NCBI RefSeq assembly: GCF_002931055.1
Contig: NZ_PSXX01000001.1
Span: 1 to 64,000 of the forward strand
DNA from: Pseudoclavibacter sp. AY1H1
GTDB taxonomy: Bacteria; Actinomycetota; Actinomycetes; Actinomycetales; Microbacteriaceae
Direction of reading: 5' to 3'
Length of the DNA stretch: 64,000 bases
This document shows positions 1-8,248 of this stretch, in pieces. Each line of letters opens with the position of its first letter. Within the stretch, counting starts at the first letter, position 1. A program made the translations under genes and the position numbers. Under the pieces are notes generated by a model. It ran no database searches. It was not told the origin of the DNA and saw only the letters and a program-made list of their open reading frames with translations.

Positions 1-129
1 GCCGGCCGCGAGCATCGCCGCGGCTGCTTCCTCCATCGCGAGAATCTCCGAGCGGCGAGCCGCGACAGAAGCCGGGTCCGAAGGGTCGAACCCCGGATCG
101 GCCACGTCGTTGCTGCGGTGCTGTTGCAT
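1..129 (-). CDS. N-terminal fragment of an unidentified protein
   Basis: An open frame runs off the left edge on the minus strand from an ATG at 127-129. The visible 43 residues begin MQQHRSNDVADPGFDPSD and continue into an Ala/Glu-rich helical stretch (ARRSEILAMEEAAAAMLAA). The start is supported by a possible -10 hexamer (TAGACT on the minus strand) just upstream and by a perfect palindrome overlapping it. A basic, helical N terminus next to a palindrome would fit a small autoregulated transcription factor such as TetR type, but too little is visible to assign a family. Confidence 0.45.
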   Translation of the reverse strand, partial: MQQHRSNDVADPGFDPSDPASVAARRSEILAMEEAAAAMLAAG

Positions 130-141
130 GGACCCTAGTCT

Positions 142-156
142 ACCGGACCGGTCCGA
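142..156 (-). promoter_or_regulatory. Palindromic operator candidate over a -10 box
   Basis: CGGACCGGTCCG at 144-155 is a perfect 12-bp palindrome lying 15 bp before the minus-strand ATG at 129. Between palindrome and start the minus strand reads TAGACT, a plausible -10. The short distance suggests a leaderless or short-leader transcript with an operator overlapping the promoter, as is common for TetR-type autoregulation. The operator role is inference; only the palindrome and its position are observed. Confidence 0.35.
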
Positions 157-487
157 TTGTCGGGAGGGTCGTGCATAACTTTTTCAGGCTCCCGAAGCCA
201 CATGCGGGCGTTCACGGGAGGTATCCCCAGAAACGGCAGGCACTCAGCTTGGTCGATATTCGTAGCTGTGTGCGATTAGCCGCACTGTGTGCACGTGAAA
301 TAGCATTCACAAAAGTCTAACGAGGCGGAAGCTGGTCCCGAGGGGAATGCTCACGAAGGCCCCGTGACCCGCCGACGCCCCGACCCGCGCCATCACGGGC
401 GCGCGCGCCCATCTCGCGCGCCCACCTCGCGCGCCCACCTCCGTGCCTACTTCCGTGCCGGTTCAGCCAGCAGCTCTCGGAGCGCGG
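157..487. other. Intergenic stretch with 13-bp tandem repeat
   Basis: No convincing gene is seen here. The left half (about 160-320) is comparatively AT-rich. From 402 to 440 there are three tandem copies of a 13-bp unit CGCGCGCCCAYCT (402-414, 415-427, 428-440), the first differing by one base. The stretch lies downstream of the minus-strand SDR gene and upstream of the partial gene at the left edge. Confidence 0.5.
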
Positions 488-1456
488 TCAGCATTCGCGG
501 GGCCTGGAAGCCTCGTCCGCGAGGAGTGACTCTGAGAGCTCCCAGAGTCTGCGAGCGGCATCAGGGTCGACGGCGTGCGGGACGACGCCGTGCACGCCGT
601 CGGTGACCTCCTCGACGAGCTGCGCCGGGTGGCAGTCCTCGTAGTAGGCCGGCGTGCCGGGTCCGAGCTCGGCGCGGGTTGCGACGTACACGGACGTCGC
701 GGCGCCCTGCTCGGGTGTCTTGCTCGGGAAGCGTCGCTTCATGTCGGCGAGCACCTCGGGGTCCCAGTGTCGCTGCAAGTTCGTCCAGATCCCTCCGGGC
801 ATGAGCGCCGCGGCCGTGATGCCGCGGTCGGCCCAGCGCCGCGTCGCCTCGAGCGCGAAGAGCACGTTCGCGGTCTTCGACTGCCCGTAGGCGAGCCCGG
901 AGTCGTAGTCGTCCCCGACGAAGAAGGGGTCGTCGAAGCGGATGCCGCTCGAGGCGTGCCCGCTCGAGCTCACGACCACGACGCGCGCGTTCCCCGCCTC
1001 GGTGAGGGCGGGCAGCAGCGCATTGGCGAGCGCGAAGTGCCCGAGGTGGTTGACGGCGAACTGCAGCTCCCAGCCGCCCGGGGTTCTGAGCTCCGGGGTG
1101 TGCATGATGCCGGCGTTGTTCACGAGCAGGTGCAGGGGCCCGGTCCAGGCCTGGGCGAGCCTCTGCACGGTCGCGAGGTCGGCGAGGTCCAGGTGCTCGA
1201 CGCGCACGTCCGGGTTGCCGGTGGATGCGCGAATGTCGGCCGCGGTGCGCTGGCCAGCGTCGAGGTCGCGGACGGCGAGCGTCACCGCCGCCCCCGCCGA
1301 GGCGAGCGCACGGGCCGTCTCGACGCCGATGCCGGAGCTCGCGCCCGTCACGAGCGCGGTCCTGCCGGTGAGGTCGACACCCTCGACGACGTCGAGGGCC
1401 GTCGAGCTCGCATCGAACTGGGGCGTGCCGAACGCGGGCGTCGTCTGGGGTGTCAT
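488..1456 (-). CDS. SDR family NAD(P)-dependent oxidoreductase
   Basis: A 322-residue classical-type short-chain dehydrogenase, expected to be cytosolic and to oxidise or reduce an alcohol/carbonyl with NAD(P). The Rossmann glycine motif TGASSGIG is at residues 37-44, NNAG at 113-116, a serine run near 163-165, and the catalytic pair YGQSK has Tyr190 and Lys194. An N-terminal extension of about 25 residues and a long substrate loop after NNAG resemble the retinol-dehydrogenase/WWOX-like subgroup. It follows the beta-galactosidase gene by 56 bp on the same strand and may be co-transcribed, though no metabolic link is evident. The substrate is unknown. Confidence 0.88.
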   Translation of the reverse strand: MTPQTTPAFGTPQFDASSTALDVVEGVDLTGRTALVTGASSGIGVETARALASAGAAVTLAVRDLDAGQRTAADIRASTGNPDVRVEHLDLADLATVQRLAQAWTGPLHLLVNNAGIMHTPELRTPGGWELQFAVNHLGHFALANALLPALTEAGNARVVVVSSSGHASSGIRFDDPFFVGDDYDSGLAYGQSKTANVLFALEATRRWADRGITAAALMPGGIWTNLQRHWDPEVLADMKRRFPSKTPEQGAATSVYVATRAELGPGTPAYYEDCHPAQLVEEVTDGVHGVVPHAVDPDAARRLWELSESLLADEASRPREC

Positions 1457-1512
1457 GACTCGTTCCTATCAGCGCGCCGTGACGAGACCCTGACCGTTTC
1501 GGAGTGCGCCCG

Positions 1513-3513
1513 TCAGTCGTCGGCGCGCGGAACGGCGACGACGCGGACGCTCCCGCCCGGGACGGTGTCGTCGGAGCTCACCGCCCTGTCGGCGAGGAGG
1601 TCGTGCCCGGCGATGCCCGCGCCCGCATCCAGCGCCCCGTGGTTGATCTGGAACACGTAGTCGGTGCCGTCGCCGTGGCGCACGACGGTCTCGAGGTCGC
1701 TGATCGGTGAGTATGGGGAGTCGGCGCTGTCGAGCACGGCCGTGACGAACCCGTCGAGGTCTGCACCGTCGAGCGCGGTGGAGAGGTACCAGGCGGTGCC
1801 CTCTCCGAAGCTGTTCCGGGTGATCGCCGGTCGGCCCGCGCCGGGCCCGTCGGCGAAGTCGGTGACGCTGTGTGCGCTCTGGAGCTCGATGTCGTCGCTC
1901 CAGACACGGCCTATCGATCCGTCGGCGAGCGTCGTCCGCTCCCCGGCGCGCAGGGGGAGGAACTCCTCGATGACAAGTCCGAGCACGTCGCGGAGCTGCC
2001 CCGGGTATGGGCCGGTCGGCACGTCGTCGTTGCTCGAGACGATGCCGGAGAAGTAGGAGAAGGCGAGCGTGCCGCCTCCTGAGGCGTAGTCGCGGAGGTT
2101 GGCGGCGGCGTCGTCCTCGATGAGGTACAGGGAGGGGGCGAACACGACGTCGTAACCGGTGACGTCGGCGGCGGGGTGGACGAAGTCGACCGTCACGCCG
2201 CGGCGCCAGAGTGCCGAGTAGAACGCTTCGACCCGTTCCCGGTGGTCGAGGTCGACGGACGGCCGCCAGTCGAGGTCCTGCGCCCAGAAGGAGGTCCAGT
2301 CCCAGGCGATCGCGACCCGAGCGTGCACTCGGGACCCGAGGATCGGGGCGAGGGCGGTCAGGTCGGCTCCGAGCGCGACGGACTCGCGCCACTTCCGCGA
2401 TGCCTCGCCGGCCTGGGGGATGAGGGCGGAGTGGAACTTCTCTGCGCCCTTCTGTCCTGCCCGCACCTGGAAGAACAGCACCGCGTCGGCGCCACGGGCC
2501 GCGTGTGCGAGGCTGTTGCGCCGCATCTCGCCCGGGCGCTTGGCGATGTTGCGGGGCTGCCAGTTCACGGCGGAGGTCGAGTGCTCCATGAGGATCCACG
2601 GCTTGCCTCGGGCGAGTGAGCGTGTCAGGTCGGCGGCGCGTGAGAGCTGGATGTGGTTGTCGTCCTGCTCGGCGGTGAGGTAGTGGTCGTTGGCGACGAT
2701 GTCGACCTCGTCGGCCCACTGCCACAGGTCGACGCTCGGGCAGATGCCTGCCATGAAGTTCGTGGTGATCGGCTGCGGGGCGTGCTCGCGGATCACGTCG
2801 CGTTCGGCCTTGAAGCACTCGAGCAGCGCCGCCGAGCTGAAGCGATGGAAGTCGAGGCGGTGGGCGGGGTTGCTCGCCGTTCCCGAGGTGCGAGGGGCGT
2901 CGATCTCGTCCCAGGAGCCGTAGCGCTGTCCCCAGAAGTTCGTGCCCCAGGCTGCGTTGAGGGTGTCGAGCGTGGCGTAGCGGTCCTGCAGCCAGGCGCG
3001 GAACGCGGTGACGGAGGCATCGTCGTAGCTCTCCGTGATCGGGGCGCCGTACTCGTTGTGCACGTGCCAGAGCACGACTGCCGGGTGCTGTGCGTAGCGT
3101 TCTGCGAGCTTCGCCGCGATGGCCGTCGCCGCGAGGCGGTATTCCGGGGAGCTTGGGCTGACGATGCCGCGCGAGCCGAAGGCCAGGGGGGCGCCGTCGC
3201 GAGTGACGGCCCTCGTGTGCGGGTACTTCCGGTAGAACCAGGCGGGCGGGGAGGCGGTCGGCGTCGCGAGGTCGACGTCGATACCGGCGGCGTGGAGCAG
3301 CCCGATGATCTCGTCGAGCACCGTGAAGTCGTAGACGCCCTCCTCTGGCTCGATGAGGGCCCACGAGAAGATGCCGATGCTGACGAGGTTGATGCCGGCG
3401 TCGCGCATGAGGCGGATGTCCTCGTCCCACACTTCACGAGGCCACTGCTCGGGGTTGTAGTCGCCGCCGAAGCGGATCTTCTGGGGGCCGGGCATCCACG
3501 TCGATGTGTTCAC
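1513..3513 (-). CDS. Beta-galactosidase, glycoside hydrolase family 42
   Basis: A 666-residue GH42 enzyme that hydrolyses terminal beta-galactosides. The family N-terminal signature FGGDYNPEQWP is at residues 15-25; the acid/base pair is Asn153-Glu154 in HVHNEYGAP, and the nucleophile is Glu310 in WILMEHSTSAVNW. Length is normal for the family, with a trimerisation domain and a C-terminal beta domain expected after about residue 390. No signal peptide is seen, so it should act on imported oligosaccharides. It is divergent to an aldo/keto reductase; the 72-bp intergenic region holds TTACG/CGTAA half sites that may be an operator. No sugar transporter or LacI regulator is adjacent. Confidence 0.95.
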   Translation of the reverse strand: MNTSTWMPGPQKIRFGGDYNPEQWPREVWDEDIRLMRDAGINLVSIGIFSWALIEPEEGVYDFTVLDEIIGLLHAAGIDVDLATPTASPPAWFYRKYPHTRAVTRDGAPLAFGSRGIVSPSSPEYRLAATAIAAKLAERYAQHPAVVLWHVHNEYGAPITESYDDASVTAFRAWLQDRYATLDTLNAAWGTNFWGQRYGSWDEIDAPRTSGTASNPAHRLDFHRFSSAALLECFKAERDVIREHAPQPITTNFMAGICPSVDLWQWADEVDIVANDHYLTAEQDDNHIQLSRAADLTRSLARGKPWILMEHSTSAVNWQPRNIAKRPGEMRRNSLAHAARGADAVLFFQVRAGQKGAEKFHSALIPQAGEASRKWRESVALGADLTALAPILGSRVHARVAIAWDWTSFWAQDLDWRPSVDLDHRERVEAFYSALWRRGVTVDFVHPAADVTGYDVVFAPSLYLIEDDAAANLRDYASGGGTLAFSYFSGIVSSNDDVPTGPYPGQLRDVLGLVIEEFLPLRAGERTTLADGSIGRVWSDDIELQSAHSVTDFADGPGAGRPAITRNSFGEGTAWYLSTALDGADLDGFVTAVLDSADSPYSPISDLETVVRHGDGTDYVFQINHGALDAGAGIAGHDLLADRAVSSDDTVPGGSVRVVAVPRADD

Positions 3514-3523
3514 CCGAGAGAGC

Positions 3524-3560
3524 TTACGTCATCGTAAATCAGACGCGCCATTGACTTACG
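3524..3560. promoter_or_regulatory. TTACG repeat operator candidate between divergent genes
   Basis: TTACG-N4-CGTAA occupies 3524-3537, and a third TTACG half site lies at 3556-3560, directly following TTG at 3551-3553 (the hexamer TTGACT at 3551-3556 could be a -35 for the rightward gene). The repeats lie within the 72 bp between the start codons of the beta-galactosidase and the aldo/keto reductase. A shared operator is inferred from position only. Confidence 0.3.
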
Positions 3561-3585
3561 AAAGTGAAAGTGACTGAATCGGTGC

Positions 3586-4605
3586 ATGACCGACGAATCG
3601 CGCCCCGCCTACGAGGCTGCCCCAGACCGGTACGAGCGGATGCGCTACAGCCGTTCCGGGAGGAGCGGGCTGAAGCTCCCAGAGCTCTCCCTCGGCCTCT
3701 GGCACAACTTCGGGCGGGAGCGGCCCCTCGAGACGCAGCGGGCGATCCTGCGCCGGGCGTTCGACCTCGGCATCACCCATTTCGACCTGGCGAACAACTA
3801 CGGCCCGCCGCCCGGCTCGGCCGAGGAGAACTTCGGCCGGATCTTCGCGCAGGACCTCGCCGCCCACCGCGACGAGATCCTCGTCTCCTCGAAGGCGGGC
3901 TACGCCATGTGGTCGGGGCCATACGGAGAGTGGGGGTCGCGCAAGAGCGTGCTCGCCTCGCTCGACCAGTCGCTCGGCCGCCTGGGCCTCGACTACGTCG
4001 ACATCTTCTACTCGCACCGATTCGACCCGGAGACGGCGCTCGAGGAGACGATGGGCGCACTCGCCACGGCGGTCGACTCCGGGCGGGCGCTGTACGTCGG
4101 CGTCTCGAACTACGACCCCGCCCAGACGCGCGAGGCGGCGCGCCTCCTCGCGGGCCACGGCATCCCGCTCACCATCCACCAGCCCAGGTACTCGATGTTC
4201 GACCGCCACATCGAGCGGGGCCTGCTGCCCGTGCTGGATGAGGTCGGGGCCGGCGGGATCGTGTTCTCCCCGCTTGCGCAGGGGCTCCTCACCGACCGCT
4301 ACCTCGGCGGTGACGTGCCGGAGACCTCGCGGGCCGCGACGTCCAGGTTCCTGTCTGCCGATGGAATCGACGCCGAGTACCTCGCCCGGGCCCGCGCGCT
4401 GAACGACATCGCGGCAGGGCGCGGGCAGACGCTGGCGCAGCTCGCGCTGAGCTGGGTGCTCCGGCACCCGCAGGTGACGAGCGCGCTCATCGGAGCGTCG
4501 AGCGTCGGGCAGCTCGAGCAGAACGTGGCCGCGCTGGAGGCGCCGGCCCTGACCGAGGACGAGCTCGCCGCGATCGAGCCCTTTGCCGTGGATGGCTCCG
4601 TCTAG
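3586..4605 (+). CDS. Aldo/keto reductase, YghZ-like
   Basis: A 339-residue cytosolic NADPH-dependent reductase of the AKR14 type (YghZ, L-glyceraldehyde-3-phosphate reductase family), which also acts on methylglyoxal-like aldehydes. The AKR tetrad is visible: Asp67 and Tyr72 in THFDLANNYGPP, Lys103 in SSKAGYAMW, and His144 in FYSHRFDPET. The subgroup-specific N terminus YxxMxYxxxGxSGLKLPxLSLGLW and the GPYGEWGSRK segment (about 111-120) support YghZ rather than other AKRs. It starts at an ATG 72 bp from the divergent beta-galactosidase start and may share its regulation. Confidence 0.92.
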   Translation: MTDESRPAYEAAPDRYERMRYSRSGRSGLKLPELSLGLWHNFGRERPLETQRAILRRAFDLGITHFDLANNYGPPPGSAEENFGRIFAQDLAAHRDEILVSSKAGYAMWSGPYGEWGSRKSVLASLDQSLGRLGLDYVDIFYSHRFDPETALEETMGALATAVDSGRALYVGVSNYDPAQTREAARLLAGHGIPLTIHQPRYSMFDRHIERGLLPVLDEVGAGGIVFSPLAQGLLTDRYLGGDVPETSRAATSRFLSADGIDAEYLARARALNDIAAGRGQTLAQLALSWVLRHPQVTSALIGASSVGQLEQNVAALEAPALTEDELAAIEPFAVDGSV

Positions 4606-4631
4606 CGTCTGGCCGAACGCGGGGGCTCGCT

Positions 4632-5537
4632 TCAGCTGGCGTCGGCTTTCGTCCCGAAGAGCTCGCGCGCGAGCTTCGCGATGACACGGACCTTGGCGCT
4701 CGGCTTGACTTCGGAGAGGCGCACGAAGCAGACGTCGAGGGGCGCGACCTTCTCGGCGATCGGCACCGAGACGAGTTCGCCTCCGTCGTAGGTCTGCGGC
4801 ATCTCCGGGCGGTGGTTGAGGATCGAGAACCCGTGCCCGCGCGCGACGAGCGAGCGAACGGTCTCGTAGCTCCTTGAGCTGTAGCGCACGGCGGGGTGCA
4901 CGCCCGCGTCGGCCAGCATGCCGAGGAAGTAGTCGCGCGAGTGGGCGATGTCGAGGAGGATCAGGTCCTCCTCGGCGAGCTCCGCCAGCTTGATCCGCTT
5001 CCGCTGCGCGAGGTGATGGTCGACGGGCAGGATGATGTGCGGCGGCGACGCGTACAGGTGGTCGAACGTGAGGTCGTGCACCGCCCCGAAGTCGTAGGCG
5101 ATCGCCCCCTCCACCGAGCCGTTGAGGAGGAGCTCGACCGTGCCGTCGACATCGGCCTCGATGATCTCGATCTGCAGCTCGGGGTGCTCCTCCTTGACCC
5201 GGGAGATGAGCCTGGGGAGCACGAAGGGGGCCAGCGTGACGAAGCAGGCGAGGCGCAGGGTCCCGCGCACGGAGGTGTGGTGACCGCGCACGTTGTCGGC
5301 GACCTCGTCGACCTGGGCGAGGAGCGGCTGCGCGTCGCGGAGCAGCTGCGTGCCCGCATCCGTCAGTGCGAGTCCCTTGCTGCGCTGGCGGATGAAGAGC
5401 TGCACGCCGAGCGACCGCTCGAGCTGGGCGATGGCGGTCGAGACGGCCGACTGCGCGACGTGCAGGTCGAGGGATGCCTCGGTCATCGACTGCTTGGTCG
5501 CGGCGGCGACGAAGTACTGCAGCTGGGTGAGGGTCAT
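4632..5537 (-). CDS. LysR-family transcriptional regulator
   Basis: A 301-residue LysR-type regulator when started at the ATG at 5537 (MTLTQLQYFVAAATKQ); an in-frame ATG at 5561 would add 8 residues and neither has an obvious ribosome binding site. The N-terminal winged helix carries the LysR pattern SMTEASLDLHVAQSAVSTAI with a following LERSLGVQLF, and a periplasmic-binding-like effector domain follows from about residue 90. It faces the flavin monooxygenase operon across about 310 bp, the classic arrangement for a LysR activator responding to a pathway substrate. The effector is unknown. Confidence 0.9.
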   Translation of the reverse strand: MTLTQLQYFVAAATKQSMTEASLDLHVAQSAVSTAIAQLERSLGVQLFIRQRSKGLALTDAGTQLLRDAQPLLAQVDEVADNVRGHHTSVRGTLRLACFVTLAPFVLPRLISRVKEEHPELQIEIIEADVDGTVELLLNGSVEGAIAYDFGAVHDLTFDHLYASPPHIILPVDHHLAQRKRIKLAELAEEDLILLDIAHSRDYFLGMLADAGVHPAVRYSSRSYETVRSLVARGHGFSILNHRPEMPQTYDGGELVSVPIAEKVAPLDVCFVRLSEVKPSAKVRVIAKLARELFGTKADAS

Positions 5538-5850
5538 GTCGAAGCGGCTGGATCTTGCCATGCACGGATGGTATCTCGACTGATGATGTGAGCGACGCTG
5601 AAGTTCACTAATTCTGATGCCGTTCTGGGAGGCCGAGAAACCCTCGTGGCCCGAGATTCCCGGCGACGACGGACCCACATCAAGAGATTCGATGGACTGC
5701 CTCGGCAACGCATATTTGCCGCCACTTCCGCGGTGGGGTTTGGTGGGAGTCACTCGGGGCGGACGACGTGGCCGCCCAGCGATCAGGTGCTTCCGGCTTC
5801 GGCCGGGGTGTGGCTCGCGAGCGAGTTTCTTCGCCAGCATGGAGGTTCGT
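5538..5850. other. Divergent control region, LysR gene to monooxygenase operon
   Basis: About 310 bp without a gene between the LysR start and the monooxygenase start. The open frame upstream of the monooxygenase ATG can be read further left, but it lacks coding similarity and the GGAGG at 5841-5845 marks 5851 as the real start. LysR binding sites (T-N11-A type) are expected here, but I could not single one out with confidence. Confidence 0.4.
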
Positions 5851-7149
5851 ATGTCGTTCCAGGAGACGGAAGTGCTCGTCGTGGGTGCCGGCCAGGCCGG
5901 AGTCGCGATGAGCGAGCACCTGACGAGACGTGGGGTGCCGCACCTCGTGATCGAGCGGGAGCGCGTCGCCGAGCGGTGGCGGACGGGCCGCTGGGATTCG
6001 CTGGTCGCCAACGGGCCGGCCTGGCACGACCGGTTCCCGTCGATGGAGATCGAGGGCGTCGCGCCTGACGCGTTCGCGACCAAGGACCAGATGGCCGACT
6101 ACTTCGAGCAGTACGCGGAGCGCTTCGGCGCCCCGGTCCGCTGCGGAGTCGAGGTCACCGAGGTGCGCAGGCGCGAGGGCGTTCCCGGCTTCCACGTGCA
6201 GACGAGCGAAGGCCAGATCGATGCGCGCTACGTCGTGGCCGCCACCGGGCCATTCCAGCGCCCCGTCTTCCCGGCGATCGTGCCGGCCGAGACCGGCATC
6301 GAGCAGCTCCACTCGAGCGCGTACCGCAACCCGGAGCAGCTGGCAGACGGCGCGGTCCTCGTGGTCGGCGCAGGCTCCTCCGGCGTGCAGATCGCCGATG
6401 AGCTGCGCCGCTCCGGCCGGGAGGTCTTCCTCTCCGTCGGCCCCCACGACCGCCCGCCGCGTGCCTACCGGGATCGCGACTTCGTCTGGTGGCTCGGCGT
6501 GCTCGGCAAGTGGGAGGCCTCGGCGCCGCCTCGCGGGGCGGAGCACGTGACGATCGCCGTCAGCGGCGCGAGAGGCGGGCACACGGTCGACTTCCGTACG
6601 CTCGCGGCGAGCGGCATCACGCTCGTCGGTCGCACGAACAGCTGCGAGGGCGGGGTCGTCAGCTTCGGGCCGGACCTGGCGAAGAACATCGCCGACGGCG
6701 ACGCCAACTACCTGTCCGTCCTCGACGAGGCGGATGCGTTCATCGAGCGCAACGGGATGGACCTCCCTGAGGAGCCGGAAGCGCGCGTCTTCGGTCCCAT
6801 CCCGGAGTGCGTCGAGCATCCGCTCGAGCAGCTCGACCTGGCTGAGGCCGGCATCACCTCGATCATCTGGGCGACCGGCTTCGCCGTCGACTACAGCTGG
6901 CTGCCGGTCGAGGCCGTGGACGAGCGCGGTCGCCCCAAGCAGCAGCGTGGCGTCTCGACGGAACCCGGCATCTACTTCCTGGGCCTGCCCTGGCAGTCCC
7001 GGCGCGGCTCGAGCTTCATCTGGGGCGTCTGGCACGACGCGAGCTACGTCGCCGACCAGATCATGATCCAGCGCGGCTACGCCGACTACCGCACGGAACC
7101 GAGCACCAGCAGCACCCCCGTCCCCGCCTCGATCGGAGCTTCGCGATGA
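5851..7149 (+). CDS. FAD-dependent monooxygenase/NAD(P)-binding oxidoreductase
   Basis: A 432-residue flavoprotein of the flavin-containing monooxygenase/CzcO type. The FAD-binding GAGQAG motif is at residues 12-17, a WRTGRWDSLVANGP segment typical of YUCCA/CzcO-like enzymes follows near 46-60, and a second nucleotide-binding motif VVGAGSSGVQ lies near residue 170. ATG 5851 is chosen because GGAGG at 5841-5845 is ideally spaced. It is the first gene of a coupled operon: its TGA overlaps the next ATG. Such enzymes oxygenate N, S or carbonyl carbon of small molecules. With RidA, DUF1028 and an amidohydrolase downstream, a nitrogenous substrate is likely, but its identity cannot be read from sequence. 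Confidence 0.88.
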   Translation: MSFQETEVLVVGAGQAGVAMSEHLTRRGVPHLVIERERVAERWRTGRWDSLVANGPAWHDRFPSMEIEGVAPDAFATKDQMADYFEQYAERFGAPVRCGVEVTEVRRREGVPGFHVQTSEGQIDARYVVAATGPFQRPVFPAIVPAETGIEQLHSSAYRNPEQLADGAVLVVGAGSSGVQIADELRRSGREVFLSVGPHDRPPRAYRDRDFVWWLGVLGKWEASAPPRGAEHVTIAVSGARGGHTVDFRTLAASGITLVGRTNSCEGGVVSFGPDLAKNIADGDANYLSVLDEADAFIERNGMDLPEEPEARVFGPIPECVEHPLEQLDLAEAGITSIIWATGFAVDYSWLPVEAVDERGRPKQQRGVSTEPGIYFLGLPWQSRRGSSFIWGVWHDASYVADQIMIQRGYADYRTEPSTSSTPVPASIGASR

Positions 7150-7580
7150 CCACGCACACCCGCATCCGCCCCTTCAACACGAAGGTGACCTATCCCGAGC
7201 AGAACCTCGACAACGATCTCTGTCAGGCGGTGGTAGCCGGCGGAGTCGTCTACCTGCGCGGGCAGATCGGCCAGGACCTGGAGTCGCGCGAGTCCGTCGG
7301 GATCGGCGATGTCGAGGCGCAGGCGGAGAAGGCGATGGCGAACATCGCCATGCTGCTCGACGAGGCAGGCTCATCGCTCGACGACATCGTGAAGGTGATC
7401 GTCTACATCATCGACCCGCGCTACCGGGAGCCCGTCTATCGCGTCATGGGGCGGTGGCTGAAGGGCGTGCACCCAGTGTCGACCGGCATCGTGGTGAGCG
7501 CCCTCGCGCGCCCCGAGTGGCTCGTCGAGATCGACGCGACGGCTGTCATCAGCACGCCGGCGGACGGGGACGCCCAGTGA
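7146..7580 (+). CDS. RidA/YjgF-family protein
   Basis: A 144-residue chorismate-mutase-fold protein of the RidA/YER057c/UK114 family, which forms trimers. It contains the typical RSxxVYLRGQIGQD-like start, LDEAGSSLDDIVKVIVYI in the middle and EWLVEIDATAVI at the end. The arginine that archetypal RidA uses for imine/enamine deamination (the PARS segment) appears replaced: the sequence reads HPVSTGIVVSAL. It may therefore belong to a Rid subfamily without canonical deaminase activity. It overlaps the monooxygenase stop and the next GTG by 4 nt each, so all are probably translationally coupled. Confidence 0.9.
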   Translation: MTTHTRIRPFNTKVTYPEQNLDNDLCQAVVAGGVVYLRGQIGQDLESRESVGIGDVEAQAEKAMANIAMLLDEAGSSLDDIVKVIVYIIDPRYREPVYRVMGRWLKGVHPVSTGIVVSALARPEWLVEIDATAVISTPADGDAQ

Positions 7581-8248
7581 CCTTCTCCATCGTGGCCAGA
7601 GACGAGACGGGAGCCCTCGGCTCCGCGATCTGCTCGTCGTCGCCCGCTGTGGCCGCGCGATGCGCGCACCTCGCCGATGGCGTCGGTGCTGTTAACTCGC
7701 AGAACGTCACCGACCCGAGGCTCGGACCGATCCTGCTCGAGGCGCTGCGCACGGGCGCGTCGGCTCCGGAGGCGATCGACACCGTGACCGCGCAGACGGA
7801 GCACATCGAGTACCGGCAGCTGCTGGTCGTGGATGCGGCTGGCAGGTCTGCCGTCTACTCGGGCGGCCGGGCGCTCGGCATCTTCGGCGACAGCCAGGGC
7901 CAGGGGGTCGCCGCGGGCGGAAACATGCTCGCAGCGGCCACGATTCCAGACCTCATGGTGGCCGCCTTCAGCAGTGCCGAGGGCGAGCTGGAGGAGCGGC
8001 TGCTCGCTGCGCTGCGTGCGGCCATCGCGGCCGGCGGCGAAGCTGGGCCCGTGCACTCGGCGGGGCTCTCCGTGGTTCGGGCCGCCGGCTGGCGGGTGAC
8101 CGACCTTCGGATCGACTGGACGGACGCCGACCCCGTCGCCGAGCTTGGCGACCTCCTCGAGGTCTGGCTGCCGCAGCGCGACGACTACGTCTCCCGCGGC
8201 ATCGACCCGACTGCGGCTCCTTCCTATGGGGTGCCCGGAGATGAGTGA
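7577..8248 (+). CDS. DUF1028 family protein, Ntn-hydrolase-like
   Basis: A 223-residue DUF1028 protein. The GTG at 7577 overlaps the RidA stop and gives the family start (M)TFSIVARDETGALG, followed by the characteristic CAHLADGVGAVNSQNVTDPRLG and GNMLAAATIPD segments. DUF1028 is placed in the N-terminal-nucleophile hydrolase superfamily, so Thr2 or Ser4 could become a catalytic nucleophile after Met removal; that is inference from the fold, not from experiment. Its place between RidA and an M20 amidohydrolase argues for an amide- or imide-cleaving or acyl-transfer step in the same pathway. The specific function is unknown. Confidence 0.88.
   Translation: MTFSIVARDETGALGSAICSSSPAVAARCAHLADGVGAVNSQNVTDPRLGPILLEALRTGASAPEAIDTVTAQTEHIEYRQLLVVDAAGRSAVYSGGRALGIFGDSQGQGVAAGGNMLAAATIPDLMVAAFSSAEGELEERLLAALRAAIAAGGEAGPVHSAGLSVVRAAGWRVTDLRIDWTDADPVAELGDLLEVWLPQRDDYVSRGIDPTAAPSYGVPGDE

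Noticed and set aside
402-440. Three 13-bp tandem repeats as a possible CRISPR or iteron array
   Set aside because: Repeats abut without spacers and are only three short units, so neither CRISPR nor an origin is supported.
3556-5565. A 669-codon minus-strand open frame antisense to the aldo/keto reductase and offset from the LysR gene
   Set aside because: Arg/Pro/Ala-rich low-information translation produced by high G+C; the aldo/keto reductase and LysR frames show real family motifs.
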